Below, in pieces: positions 24,976-33,479 of a stretch of 64,000 bases of DNA. The stretch's first letter is position 1, and each line of letters begins with the position of its first letter. Source of the stretch: Streptomyces sp. Sge12 (GTDB taxonomy: Bacteria > Actinomycetota > Actinomycetes > Streptomycetales > Streptomycetaceae); contig NZ_CP020555.1 in the NCBI RefSeq assembly GCF_002080455.1, positions 3,224,001 through 3,288,000 on the forward strand. Direction: 5' to 3'. The translations under genes and the position numbers were made by a program. The notes beneath the pieces were generated by a model. That model had not been told where the DNA came from. It did not search any database and saw only the letters and a program-made list of their open reading frames with translations.

Positions 24976-26297
24976 AGCTCCCCCAGTCTGCGGATCACCG
25001 GGGCCACGCGCTGGACCCCGTGCCGGTAGGCCCCGCGGGCGGCCTCGCGCAGGTGGGCGCGGAGTCTGCGGCGCAGCCGGGACTCCCCCGCCTGCGGGCG
25101 CACCGCGCCGGGCAGCGGGGTGCCGTCGGGTGCGAGGTGGTGCCGGGCGAGGATGCCGGGGAGGTATCCGGGGGCGGTGGTGCGCGTGTAGTACGGGGCG
25201 GGCGCGGGCAGCCGGGTCGCGGCCATCAGGGCGGCCACCTTGGCCCGGGCCACGGCGTAGGCGTCCGCGCCCTTCTCCGGGTCGGCGCCCTGCGCGGGCA
25301 GGACGCCCTGGGCGGCCAGCCAGACCGGGTCCCCCTCCGGGAGGAGCCCCGAGTCGATCTGGTCCCAGGAGGCCATGCAGCCGGAGCCCAGGAAGTGGTG
25401 GTTGCCGAGGGCCTCGCGGATGCCGAGGTCGGTGAGGATCGCCGTCGGGATGGAGCGGTGCAGGGATTCCAGGGCGGCCGTGGAGGAGACGGTGACCAGC
25501 AGGTCGGTGCCGTCCAGGACCTCGCCCATGTTTCCGTACACGAGGCGGCAGTTGGCGGGCAGTCCGCCCGGGATCTTCTCGGCGAGCCGCTGGTACGGCT
25601 GCTCCTCCAGGTGCGTGGTGTGCTCCCCCGGCTTGCTGCGCAGCTTGATCAGCACCTCCCGGTCGGGGTGCAGCCGGGCGTGTCCGGCGGCCCGTTCCAG
25701 CAGGTAGGCGCGGTCGGCGCGGCTGTCGGGCACGGAGGGCTGGACGGCGAAGACCACCGTGTGGGCCCGGCTCCCGGCCGGCTCGTACGGCGCCCCGCCC
25801 AGGAACGGCAGCGCGGTCTCGGTGACGGCGGCGGCGTCCGCGCCGACGCCCTCGTACACGGCGCGGAAGCGTTCGGCGTCGTGGCGGGAGTTGGCGAGGA
25901 CGAGGTCGGCGCCGTGCCGCAGCAGCAGCCCGTCGGCGAGCTTCTCGTACACGACGCCCACGTAGCCGGTGACGAGTACGGGGCGACCGGCCGGGGCGGG
26001 CCACAGGGCGCGCGCCCCGTGCAGGACGGCCTGGACGGCCCCGCCGACGAGCGCGAGGACGACCACGTCGTAGCGCTCGCGTTCGATCTCGGCGAGGAAC
26101 TCGGCACAGGTCACCTCGGACAGCCGGTCGGCCCGCACCCCCACCTCACCGAGCTGGCGCGCGGTGGGTGTGGCACGGCCGCGCAGCAGGAATCCGGTGA
26201 GCTGGTGGTCGGGCACGAGACGGCGGGCGGTGAGTGCGCCCCATTTCCATCGCGTATCGGAATCGGCGAGTACGGCGACGCGTTTGCGTTCTGGCAC
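24972..26297 (-). CDS. Putative glycosyltransferase (DUF6716-like)
   Basis: A 441-aa soluble protein with a glycosyltransferase GT-B-like layout: VAVLADSDTRWKWGALTARR at the start, VVVLALVGGAVQ, LVTGYVGVVYEKLADGLLLR, LVLANSRHDAERFRAVYEG, then the second lobe with VLIKLRSKPGEHTTH and the phosphate-loop-like TDLLVTVSSTAALESLHR. This resembles CDP-glycerol/polysaccharide transferases and the DUF6716 group seen with Streptomyces sialate-type loci (family name from memory). The GTG start has no strong ribosome site and lies 177 bp from the divergent GT2 gene. First gene of the minus-strand arm; its stop overlaps the cytidylyltransferase start. Confidence 0.7.
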   Translation of the reverse strand: MPERKRVAVLADSDTRWKWGALTARRLVPDHQLTGFLLRGRATPTARQLGEVGVRADRLSEVTCAEFLAEIERERYDVVVLALVGGAVQAVLHGARALWPAPAGRPVLVTGYVGVVYEKLADGLLLRHGADLVLANSRHDAERFRAVYEGVGADAAAVTETALPFLGGAPYEPAGSRAHTVVFAVQPSVPDSRADRAYLLERAAGHARLHPDREVLIKLRSKPGEHTTHLEEQPYQRLAEKIPGGLPANCRLVYGNMGEVLDGTDLLVTVSSTAALESLHRSIPTAILTDLGIREALGNHHFLGSGCMASWDQIDSGLLPEGDPVWLAAQGVLPAQGADPEKGADAYAVARAKVAALMAATRLPAPAPYYTRTTAPGYLPGILARHHLAPDGTPLPGAVRPQAGESRLRRRLRAHLREAARGAYRHGVQRVAPVIRRLGEL

Positions 26298-26350
26298 GCG
26301 GCAGAAGCTATTCCGCAATTTCGGTGATCGGCCCAACGAGCGCACAACAG

Positions 26351-26395
26351 CGGGTTAACAACGCGTCGACGAAATGCGAAAGCGCACGGGTTAAC
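26351..26395. promoter_or_regulatory. Two CGGGTTAAC direct repeats in the divergent promoter
   Basis: CGGGTTAAC at 26351-26359 and again at 26387-26395, 36 bp apart (start to start), each containing the palindrome GTTAAC. They lie in the 176-bp spacer between the divergent arms of the cell-wall polymer locus. This A/T-rich motif is unusual for the region and may be a regulator site or a paired promoter element. Confidence 0.45.
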
Positions 26396-26473
26396 TCGCC
26401 CGCCCCGCGCCGTTCACATGGAATCCGCATCCGGGCCACAGTGAATGGCGGGCGGCGCCCTAATGTCTCGCAG

Positions 26474-27454
26474 GTGCCCAAGCTCTCTGTTGTCGTGCCG
26501 TTCTACAACGTGCAGACATATGCACCGGATGCCCTGAAGAGTCTCGAACTCAACGCCCGGGACGATTTCGAGTTCCTGCTCGTCGACGACTGCTCGACGG
26601 ACGGGACGCCCGACCTGCTGGAACGGGCGGCGCGCGAGCTGCCGAGGGCGGTGCACCTCAGACACGGGCGCAACGGCGGCCTGGCAACCGCCCGGAACAC
26701 CGGTCTGGACGCGGCCCGCGGCGAGTACCTGGCCTTCCTGGACGGGGACGACTGGCTGGCGCCCGGCCACCTGGCCCGAACCCTGGCCGCCATAGAGGCG
26801 CTGAACTGCGATTTCGTCCGTACCGACCATGTCCGCTGCACGGGCCGGTCGCGGAGCGTGCAGCGCGTCCCCTACGGCCCGGAGTCGGTGGTCGCCGATC
26901 CCCGCACCGCGATCCTGCCCGCCGACCGGGCCACCTCGGTGGACTATCCGTACGCGTGGGCCGGCATGTACCACCGGCGGCTGCTGGACCGCGGGCTGCT
27001 GCACTTCACCGACGGGCTGCGGACCGCGGAGGACCGGCCGTGGATCTGGCGGCTGCACCGGGAGGCGGCATCCTTCGCCGCGGTGGGACTGCCCGGTGTC
27101 TTCTACCGGCGCGGGGTTTCCACCTCATTGACGCAGGTGGGCGACGAACGGCAGCTCGATTTCATTCGCGCATTCGATCAAGTACTCGCGGACGTGCACG
27201 AGGACCGGGAATCGGGCCGACTGCTTCCGAAAGCCGTCCGGACCTATTGTGCAATTATCGCCCATCATTTCGGATCCATCGAAAGGTTCGAGCCGGACGT
27301 GGCCAAGAAACTCCGCATCATGAGTACGGCCGCACTCGGCCGCATGCCGCAGGACGTACTGGAACACGTCCTGGACTCGATGGACGTCGAACGCTCCACC
27401 GTGCTGCGCCGGCTGCGCGGCGGCCGCCGTGCCCCGTCGGGAGCGAACGCCTGA
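26474..27454 (+). CDS. Glycosyltransferase family 2 protein
   Basis: A 326-aa GT-A inverting glycosyltransferase. It opens with KLSVVVPFYNV (about 3-13), then FLLVDDCSTDGTPDLL (nucleotide-binding Asp), GGLATARNTGLDAARGEYLA and the DxD-type motif FLDGDDWL (about 88-95). There are no membrane helices. The GTG start is at the beginning of the homologous region. It is the first gene of the plus-strand arm and overlaps the next gene by one base (TGATG). It likely adds the neutral sugar (for example galactose) of a nonulosonate-containing wall polymer; that role is inferred from context. Confidence 0.85.
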   Translation: MPKLSVVVPFYNVQTYAPDALKSLELNARDDFEFLLVDDCSTDGTPDLLERAARELPRAVHLRHGRNGGLATARNTGLDAARGEYLAFLDGDDWLAPGHLARTLAAIEALNCDFVRTDHVRCTGRSRSVQRVPYGPESVVADPRTAILPADRATSVDYPYAWAGMYHRRLLDRGLLHFTDGLRTAEDRPWIWRLHREAASFAAVGLPGVFYRRGVSTSLTQVGDERQLDFIRAFDQVLADVHEDRESGRLLPKAVRTYCAIIAHHFGSIERFEPDVAKKLRIMSTAALGRMPQDVLEHVLDSMDVERSTVLRRLRGGRRAPSGANA

Positions 27455-28824
27455 TGCCCACCCAGATCTTCCTGGCCTCCACCCTCTACGGTGCGGCCAC
27501 CCTCGCGGCGGGTATCGACGCGGGCCGCTTCCCGCCCGGCCGGCGCATCCTGCTGACCAGCAACCACGCCGTCACCGCCGAGGTCACCCCGGGAATCGCG
27601 GACATGCCGGGCTTCGGCGCCCTGCGCTCCCGCTTCGACGAGGTCCTCGACTGGAACCGCGTCATCGAGCCGCAGCACCCGAGCACCTGGGCCCCCCGCG
27701 CGGAGGACGTCCCGATCTGGGAACGGCAGCTGCGCGCCCTGTGGAACCTCGGCGAGGACCGGGTCGAGCTGATCGTGGAGTCCCTCCAGGTCCCACCCGC
27801 CCAGACCCTGTGCCGGCTCTTCCCGGGAGCGGCCGTCGACGTCTACGCCGACGGCCTCATGAGCTACGGGCCCACCCGCTTCCGCCTCGACCCGCAGCTG
27901 GGGATGCGGGTGCGGCGGGTGCTCCACCTGGACCTGGTGCCCGGACTGGAGCCCCTGCTGCTGACCGAGTTCGGGGTGCGGGTCGAACTGGTGCCGACGG
28001 AGCCGTTCCTCAAGGTCCTCGCCGAGCTCGCCGAAGCCACCGAAGCCGCCGAGGGGGCGGCGGCCACCGCGGGAGGGGCGGGCGGGCCCACCGAGCCCCC
28101 GGCCCTCCTCCTGGGCCAGTACCTCTCGGCCCTCGACCTGATGAGCCCGGCCGAGGAGGAGGAGCTGCACGTCTCGATGGTCCGCGGCGCCCACGCCCTC
28201 GGCCACCGCGAGCTGGTCTTCAAACCGCACCCCGGCGCCCCGGCCGCGTACTGCCGCCGGGCGCAGGAGGAGGCCGAACGGCTCGGCGCCCGGCTGACGG
28301 TGATCGCCGCCCCGGTCCTGGCCGAGACCCTCTACCAGCGGCTGCGCCCCGCGCTGGTCGTCGGCTGCTTCTCCACCGGGCTGCTGACCGCCGCCACCCT
28401 GTACGGGCTCCCCGTGGCCCGGACCGGCACCGACGCGGTACTGGCCGCGCTGACCCCGTACCCGAACAGCAACCGCGTCCCGCTGGCCCTGGTGGACGCC
28501 CTGCTCCCGGACCTCGCCGACGCCGAGGCGGTCCGCACCTGGACGCCCCCGACCCCCGAGGAGGTCCGGGCGGAACCGGCCGCACTGCTCACCGCCGTCG
28601 GGTTCACGATGCAGCCGCAGATCCTGGCCGCGCGCCGGCCGGCGGCCGAGGCCTACCTGGCCGGGCACCTGACCGCGCGCACGTGGCGGTACTTCACCCG
28701 CCGCCGGCTGACCTCCCTGGGCCTGCCGGGCGGCATCCCGGCGCAGCTGTCCTTCCTGCCGCGCAGCCGGACGGTGCGCCGGGCCGTACGGCGGATGGCG
28801 TGGCTGCGCCGGGCGCTCAGCTGA
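27454..28824 (+). CDS. Second polysialyltransferase-like protein
   Basis: A 456-aa member of the same polysialyltransferase-like family as the 22037 gene, more clearly so. It opens with TQIFLASTLYGAATLAAGID, then shows the block VELIVESLQVPPAQTLCRLF, YADGLMSYGPTRFRL, a late ELVFKPHPGAPAAY (the HP motif typical of this family) and VVGCFSTGLLTAATLYGLPV (an S-rich loop as in sialyltransferases). Residues about 190-215 are an Ala/Gly-rich insertion. It is translationally coupled to the GT2 gene. The two family members on opposite arms may perform initiation and elongation of the polymer. Confidence 0.8.
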   Translation: MPTQIFLASTLYGAATLAAGIDAGRFPPGRRILLTSNHAVTAEVTPGIADMPGFGALRSRFDEVLDWNRVIEPQHPSTWAPRAEDVPIWERQLRALWNLGEDRVELIVESLQVPPAQTLCRLFPGAAVDVYADGLMSYGPTRFRLDPQLGMRVRRVLHLDLVPGLEPLLLTEFGVRVELVPTEPFLKVLAELAEATEAAEGAAATAGGAGGPTEPPALLLGQYLSALDLMSPAEEEELHVSMVRGAHALGHRELVFKPHPGAPAAYCRRAQEEAERLGARLTVIAAPVLAETLYQRLRPALVVGCFSTGLLTAATLYGLPVARTGTDAVLAALTPYPNSNRVPLALVDALLPDLADAEAVRTWTPPTPEEVRAEPAALLTAVGFTMQPQILAARRPAAEAYLAGHLTARTWRYFTRRRLTSLGLPGGIPAQLSFLPRSRTVRRAVRRMAWLRRALS

Positions 28825-29470
28825 CGGCGAGCTTGGCCGCGAAGCCGAGGAACAGCACGCCCGCCGCCGAGGTGGCCCCGGCCGACAGCCGCTTGCGGCG
28901 GCGGAAGGCCGCCGCGAGGCGGGTCCCGCCGAAGATCAGCAGCGTCAGGTACAGGAAGCTGCCCGTCTGGAGCAGGCCGCCCAGGAGCAGGAACGAGAGC
29001 GCCGGGTAGGCGTAGGACGGGTCCACGAACTGCACGAAGAAGGACATCAGGAAGAGGATGGCCTTCGGGTTGAGCAGGCTGATCAGCAGCGCCCGCCGGT
29101 AGGGCCGTTCGTTCTCCGCCGGGTCGGCGGGTACGGCGGAGGCCTCGGCCGCGTCCCGCTCCATGCGCGTGCGCCACAGCGCCCAGGCGCCCCGCATCAT
29201 CCCCACGGCCAGCCACGCCAGGTAGCCGGCACCGAGGAACTTCACCACGGTGAACACCAGCGGACTCGCCCGCAGCAGCGCCCCGGCGCCCACGGCGGTC
29301 GCCAGCATGAGCACGGCGTCGCCGGTGAACACCCCGGCGGCGGCCTTGTACCCGGTGCGCACTCCGCGGCGGGCGGCCACGGAGAGCACGTAGAGGGAGT
29401 TCGGCCCCGGCAGCAGAATGATCAGCACCAGGCCGGCGAGATAGGTCGGTAGATCGGTCACACCCAGCAT
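28817..29470 (-). CDS. LysE/RhtB-family exporter
   Basis: A 217-aa inner-membrane exporter of amino acids or derivatives. The family opening LPGPNSLYVLSVAARRGVRT (about 20-39) and GVFTGDAVLML are present, along with SLLNPKAILFLMSFFVQFVD (about 130-149). Six helices. ATG at 29470 is favoured by family length, though a GTG 27 bp upstream is possible; neither has a good ribosome site. Its 3' end overlaps the convergent polysialyltransferase-like gene by 8 bp. The substrate is unknown. Confidence 0.9.
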   Translation of the reverse strand: MLGVTDLPTYLAGLVLIILLPGPNSLYVLSVAARRGVRTGYKAAAGVFTGDAVLMLATAVGAGALLRASPLVFTVVKFLGAGYLAWLAVGMMRGAWALWRTRMERDAAEASAVPADPAENERPYRRALLISLLNPKAILFLMSFFVQFVDPSYAYPALSFLLLGGLLQTGSFLYLTLLIFGGTRLAAAFRRRKRLSAGATSAAGVLFLGFAAKLAVS

Positions 29471-29515
29471 GCGCAGGAGTGTCGCATAAGGACGCACCTG
29501 TCGCGCCAGTCTGTT

Positions 29516-31096
29516 TCACCAGGTGGAACCGCTCGGTTCGTACGTCCCCCAGACCTCCCGCAGCGCACCGCACACCTCCCCCACCGTGGCCCGGGCCCGC
29601 AGTGCCTCTTTCATCGGGTACAGCACGTTGGCCGTGCCCGCCGCCGCCTCCTTCAGTGCCTCGAGCGCCGCCGTCACCGCCGCCCCGCCCCGCTCCGCCC
29701 GCAGCCGGGCCAGCGCCGCGCACTGCCGTGCCTCGATCGCCGGGTCCACGCGCAGCGGCTCGTAGGCGTCCTCGCGCTCCAGCGCGAAGCGGTTGACCCC
29801 GACCACCACCCGCTCCCCGCTCTCGGTCTCCTGCGCGATGCGGTAGGCGTTCCGCTCGATCTCGGCCTTCTGGAAGCCGGCCTCGATCGCGGCCACCGCC
29901 CCGCCCTGGTCCTCGACCCGGCGCATCAGCGCGAGCGCCGCCGCCTCCAGTTCGTCCGTCATCCGCTCCACCGCGTAGGACCCGGCGAAGGGGTCGACGG
30001 TGTGCGGTACGTCCGTCTCGTGCGCGAGGACCTGCTGGGTGCGCAGGGCGAGGCGGGCGGACTTCTCCGTCGGCAGTGCGATCGCCTCGTCGAAGGAGTT
30101 GGTGTGCAGCGACTGCGTGCCGCCCAGGACGGCGGCCAGGGCCTGCACGGCCACCCGTACGAGGTTCAGTTCCGGCTGCTGCGCGGTCAGCTGGACCCCG
30201 GCCGTCTGGGTGTGGAAGCGCAGCATCAGCGACTTCGGATCGCGCGCCCCGAACTCCTCCCGCATGACGCGGGCCCAGATCCGCCGGGCCGCGCGGAACT
30301 TCGCCACCTCCTCCAGCAGGGTGGTGCGGGCGACGAAGAAGAAGGAGAGCCGGGGCGCGAACTCGTCGACCACCATGCCCGCCGCGAGGGCGGTACGGAC
30401 GTAGGCGATGCCGTCGGCGAGGGTGAAGGCCACCTCCTGCGCGGGCGAGGCGCCGGCTTCGGCCATGTGGTAGCCGGAGATGGAGATGGTGTTCCACCGG
30501 GGGATCTCGGCGCGGCAGTAGCGGAAGGTGTCGGCCGTCAGGCGCAGGGAGGGGCCGGGCGGAAAGATGTACGTTCCGCGCGCGATGTACTCCTTGAGCA
30601 CGTCGTTCTGGACCGTCCCCGTCAGTTGTGTGCCCGAGATGCCCTGTTCCTCCGCCACCAGTTGATAGAGCAGCAGGAGCAGGGCGGCGGGCGCGTTGAT
30701 CGTCATCGAGGTGGAGACCCGGTCGAGGGGGATCCCGTCGAACAGCGTCCGCATGTCGTCGAGCGAGTCGACGGCGACGCCGACCTTGCCGACCTCGCCC
30801 TGGGCGAGGGGGGCGTCGGAGTCGTGCCCCATCTGCGTGGGCAGGTCGAATGCGACCGACAGCCCGGTGCCGCCGCCCTCGATGAGCTGCCGGTAACGGG
30901 CGTTGGACTCGGCGGCCGTGCCGAAGCCGGCGTACTGCCGCATGGTCCACGGCCGGCCGGTGTACATGTTCGGATAAATCCCCCGAGTGTAGGGGAAGTC
31001 GCCCGGCTCCCCCAGCTCGGCCGCCGGGTCCCACCCCGTCAGGTCGCCGGGCCCGTAGACGGGTTCGATGGGGAATCCGCTCTCGGTGAGTGCCAT
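29516..31096 (-). CDS. Methylmalonyl-CoA-mutase-family large subunit (no B12 domain)
   Basis: Substrate-binding TIM-barrel subunit of an adenosylcobalamin-dependent acyl-CoA mutase. 526 aa. Typical blocks are [73 protein letters not shown] and [19 protein letters not shown]. The cobalamin-binding C-terminal domain is absent, as in IcmA/HcmA-type subunits, so a separate small subunit must exist elsewhere; none is in the window. Tyr in NMYTG and Arg in ARGTYI sit where methylmalonyl-type enzymes have their carboxylate-binding pair (alignment from memory). The ATG follows a clear GGAGG. Its last bases end just before the LysE gene. Confidence 0.88.
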   Translation of the reverse strand: MALTESGFPIEPVYGPGDLTGWDPAAELGEPGDFPYTRGIYPNMYTGRPWTMRQYAGFGTAAESNARYRQLIEGGGTGLSVAFDLPTQMGHDSDAPLAQGEVGKVGVAVDSLDDMRTLFDGIPLDRVSTSMTINAPAALLLLLYQLVAEEQGISGTQLTGTVQNDVLKEYIARGTYIFPPGPSLRLTADTFRYCRAEIPRWNTISISGYHMAEAGASPAQEVAFTLADGIAYVRTALAAGMVVDEFAPRLSFFFVARTTLLEEVAKFRAARRIWARVMREEFGARDPKSLMLRFHTQTAGVQLTAQQPELNLVRVAVQALAAVLGGTQSLHTNSFDEAIALPTEKSARLALRTQQVLAHETDVPHTVDPFAGSYAVERMTDELEAAALALMRRVEDQGGAVAAIEAGFQKAEIERNAYRIAQETESGERVVVGVNRFALEREDAYEPLRVDPAIEARQCAALARLRAERGGAAVTAALEALKEAAAGTANVLYPMKEALRARATVGEVCGALREVWGTYEPSGSTW

Positions 31097-31297
31097 GTGA
31101 CGTAGTCCTCCGTAGAGCAACCGGGCCCGGGACTGATAAAACCTCCCCGAGCCAACGCTGGGGTGCCCCAGCCGAATCGCTTCGTAAGGCTGCGGACGAC
31201 TGCCGGTCACAATGGCGCAACATCCCGGAGCCGTGTGCAACTGTCCACGCGTGCGGAGCATCACCTAGATACACGACGTAGAAACCGGGGGACTGCA

Positions 31298-32167
31298 ATG
31301 CAGCGCCAGAGAGTCATAATCCGCACGATCGGGGTGGCAACCGCCGTCGCGCTCGCCGCGACCGCCTGTGGACCGCAGAAGACCGAGTCCGTCGGCTCCG
31401 TCTCCTCGGCCCCGTCCTCGCCCACGGCGGGCGCCTCCCCCGAAACCTCCCCCTCCACCGACGACAAGCCCTCGGGCTCGCCGTCGCCGTCCGCCTCCGC
31501 GTCGGCCTCCCCGTCGGCCTCTCCTTCGCCCTCGGTGAAGCAGATCATGGCCAACGGCGACGAGAGCGAGCAGATCCGCGAGCTCCAGGCCCGCCTGAAG
31601 CAGCTCAAGCTGATGTCGGTCGCGCCGACCGGCTTCTACGGCTCGAAGACGACGGCCGCGGTCAAGGCCTTCCAGGCGAAGAACGGCCTGAACGCGACCG
31701 GTTCGGTCGACGAGGCCACCTGGAAGAAGATCCAGAGCTCCAGCAAGAAGCCCACCGCCGACGAGCTGCGCCCGCCGACCGTCAACGAGGTCGACGCGCC
31801 GGACCCGCGCTGCATGCAGGGCCGCGTCATGTGCATCAGCAAGGAGAGCCGCACCCTCGCCTGGATGATCGACGGCAAGGTCGTCTCGACGATGGACGTG
31901 CGCTTCGGCTCCGAGAACACCCCGACCCGCGAGGGCGTGTTCAACGTGGGCTGGAAGGCCAAGGACTGGACGTCGACGATCTACCACACGCCGATGCCGT
32001 ACGCGATGTTCTTCAGCGGCGGCCAGGCCGTGCACTACTCCGCCGACTTCGCGGCCCGCGGCTACAACGGCGCCTCGCACGGCTGCGTGAACGTCCGGGA
32101 CAAGGGCAAGCTGTCGGCCCTGTTCGACCAGGTGCAGGTCGGCGACAAGGTCGTCGTCTACTGGTGA
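31298..32167 (+). CDS. Lipoprotein L,D-transpeptidase with peptidoglycan-binding domain
   Basis: A 289-aa precursor. Signal peptide with a lipobox-like AATAC (Cys about 24), a Ser/Pro/Ala spacer that spans the wall (about 35-80), a peptidoglycan-binding_1 domain (about 88-145, ELQARLKQLKLMS, then TTAAVKAFQAKNGLNATGSV) and a C-terminal YkuD domain (about 170-289) with HYSADFAARGYNGASHGCVN providing the catalytic His and Cys. It forms 3-3 peptidoglycan crosslinks at the outer membrane face. It is a membrane-anchored counterpart of the soluble paralogue at 8441. Single-gene unit with its own strong terminator. Confidence 0.92.
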   Translation: MQRQRVIIRTIGVATAVALAATACGPQKTESVGSVSSAPSSPTAGASPETSPSTDDKPSGSPSPSASASASPSASPSPSVKQIMANGDESEQIRELQARLKQLKLMSVAPTGFYGSKTTAAVKAFQAKNGLNATGSVDEATWKKIQSSSKKPTADELRPPTVNEVDAPDPRCMQGRVMCISKESRTLAWMIDGKVVSTMDVRFGSENTPTREGVFNVGWKAKDWTSTIYHTPMPYAMFFSGGQAVHYSADFAARGYNGASHGCVNVRDKGKLSALFDQVQVGDKVVVYW

Positions 32168-32254
32168 TGCCGCCGGGTCGGGACACGGGACCGGACCCCC
32201 GGTCCCGCGAAGCCCCCGCCCGAGGCAGCCGGGAAGCACCAGGCAAGAAGCAAG

Positions 32255-32282
32255 AAGCCCGAGGCGATGCCTCGGGCTTTTT
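32255..32282 (+). terminator. Intrinsic terminator of L,D-transpeptidase gene
   Basis: Perfect 11-bp stem AAGCCCGAGGC / GCCTCGGGCTT, 3-nt loop GAT, followed by TTT: a textbook intrinsic terminator. Confidence 0.9.
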
Positions 32283-32456
32283 CGGTCCGACGTAATGGGC
32301 GCGGGCAGGGCCGGGGGAACGTGCCCCGCCCGCGCCGGTTGCGCAGAGCCCAGGGGTACGGGGGGAACCCCGGCTCATGCGCGGCCGATGACCAGTCGGC
32401 TCGATATGTACTGCGCCACCGGTTCGAAAAGTGTTACAGGCAGGTCAGCACACGTA

Positions 32457-33479
32457 TCAGCGGTCGACGCGCAGGCCGATCGAAGCCTGCGGGAGCGACG
32501 GTGAAAGGGTCGGCGCGCGGAGCGTCCCGCCCAGCGCCGGGGCGTCGCTGCGCTTGCCCCCGCCGGAGCCGTCGCCGTCCTGGAGGGACTTGCAGTAGGC
32601 CGGAATCCGGGTGAGGCCGTTGGCCTGGCGCGAGAGCCACTCACGGCGGTCGTCATTGATCCGGCCCGACTTGAACTGCTCGCAGAGGTCCGCGGCCTTG
32701 AGCCGGAGCTCCCGGTCGCCTTCCTGGCCGTCCTTGCCGGCGTCCCCGCCGCCGAGGGTGTCGCGGTCCCGGTCCCTGCCGCCTGTGCCGGTCTGCCCGT
32801 CCTGGGAGTCCTTGCCCGAGCCGCCGCTCGCCGTCGCACCCGAGGACGCTCCGGCGGACGCCCCGATCCCGGGTGTCATCCGCCCGTCCGCGTCCGGCGT
32901 GCGCGCCGCGTCCGGGAGGACCGGCACAGTCGAGCCGTTCGGCAGCGGGGTGGGCGTCGGCCTCGGGCGCGAGGTCGGGGCTCCGCTGCCGATGCCCCGG
33001 GCCGCGTCCTCGCCGGCGCTGACGGACATCGCCGGAGCCGGTCCCGCGCTGTCGTGCCGGGCCCGGTCGAGCAGCCCGGCGCCGGCCGCGGCGGCCAGCC
33101 CGCCCACGGCGACACTGGCCAGGGCGGCCGCCAGGCCGAAGCTCACGGTCCGCCCACGACGGCCCGCGGACGCGGGCGCAGGGATGATGCGGCCGAGGTC
33201 GATCACGGGTTCGAGGTCCAGGCCGGACGCCTCGGGCACGGCAGACGGCCGCGCGGCGCCGCGCGCCGAACGGAAGGCGGCCACCGCGGCGGCCTCGCCG
33301 GGAAGCTCCCCGGGCAGCGGCTCGGTCACGGCGCCCAGGGCGTCCAGGGCGGCACGCAGCCGGGCGGCCTCGGTCCGGGCACGCTGATCGGCGGCCGGCC
33401 CCACAGGTTCCACCGGTTCGCCGCGCAGCAGTTTTTCCGCTGCGGCTTTGTCCAGCCACCTGTTGCGCTCGTCGGCCAT
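32457..33479 (-). CDS. Membrane protein coupled to ECF sigma factor (candidate anti-sigma)
   Basis: A 340-aa protein with a cytoplasmic N-terminal segment (RWLDKAAAEKLLRGEPVEPV, about 6-25, and a helical ARTEAARLRAALDALG), one membrane helix at about 118-140 (VSFGLAAALASVAVGGLAAA), and an external low-complexity Pro/Ser/Gly/Asp-rich region ending in a small domain with two Cys (ADLCEQF and IPAYCKSL). It overlaps the sigma gene by one base (TGATG). The arrangement is that of a single-pass anti-sigma factor, but no ZAS-type HxxxCxxC zinc motif is present, so this role is inferred from position and topology. Confidence 0.72.
   Translation of the reverse strand: MADERNRWLDKAAAEKLLRGEPVEPVGPAADQRARTEAARLRAALDALGAVTEPLPGELPGEAAAVAAFRSARGAARPSAVPEASGLDLEPVIDLGRIIPAPASAGRRGRTVSFGLAAALASVAVGGLAAAAGAGLLDRARHDSAGPAPAMSVSAGEDAARGIGSGAPTSRPRPTPTPLPNGSTVPVLPDAARTPDADGRMTPGIGASAGASSGATASGGSGKDSQDGQTGTGGRDRDRDTLGGGDAGKDGQEGDRELRLKAADLCEQFKSGRINDDRREWLSRQANGLTRIPAYCKSLQDGDGSGGGKRSDAPALGGTLRAPTLSPSLPQASIGLRVDR

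Noticed and set aside
22037..28824. Sialic acid (Neu5Ac) capsule locus
   Set aside because: No UDP-GlcNAc epimerase or acetyltransferase gene is present, so Kdn-type polymer is the better reading.
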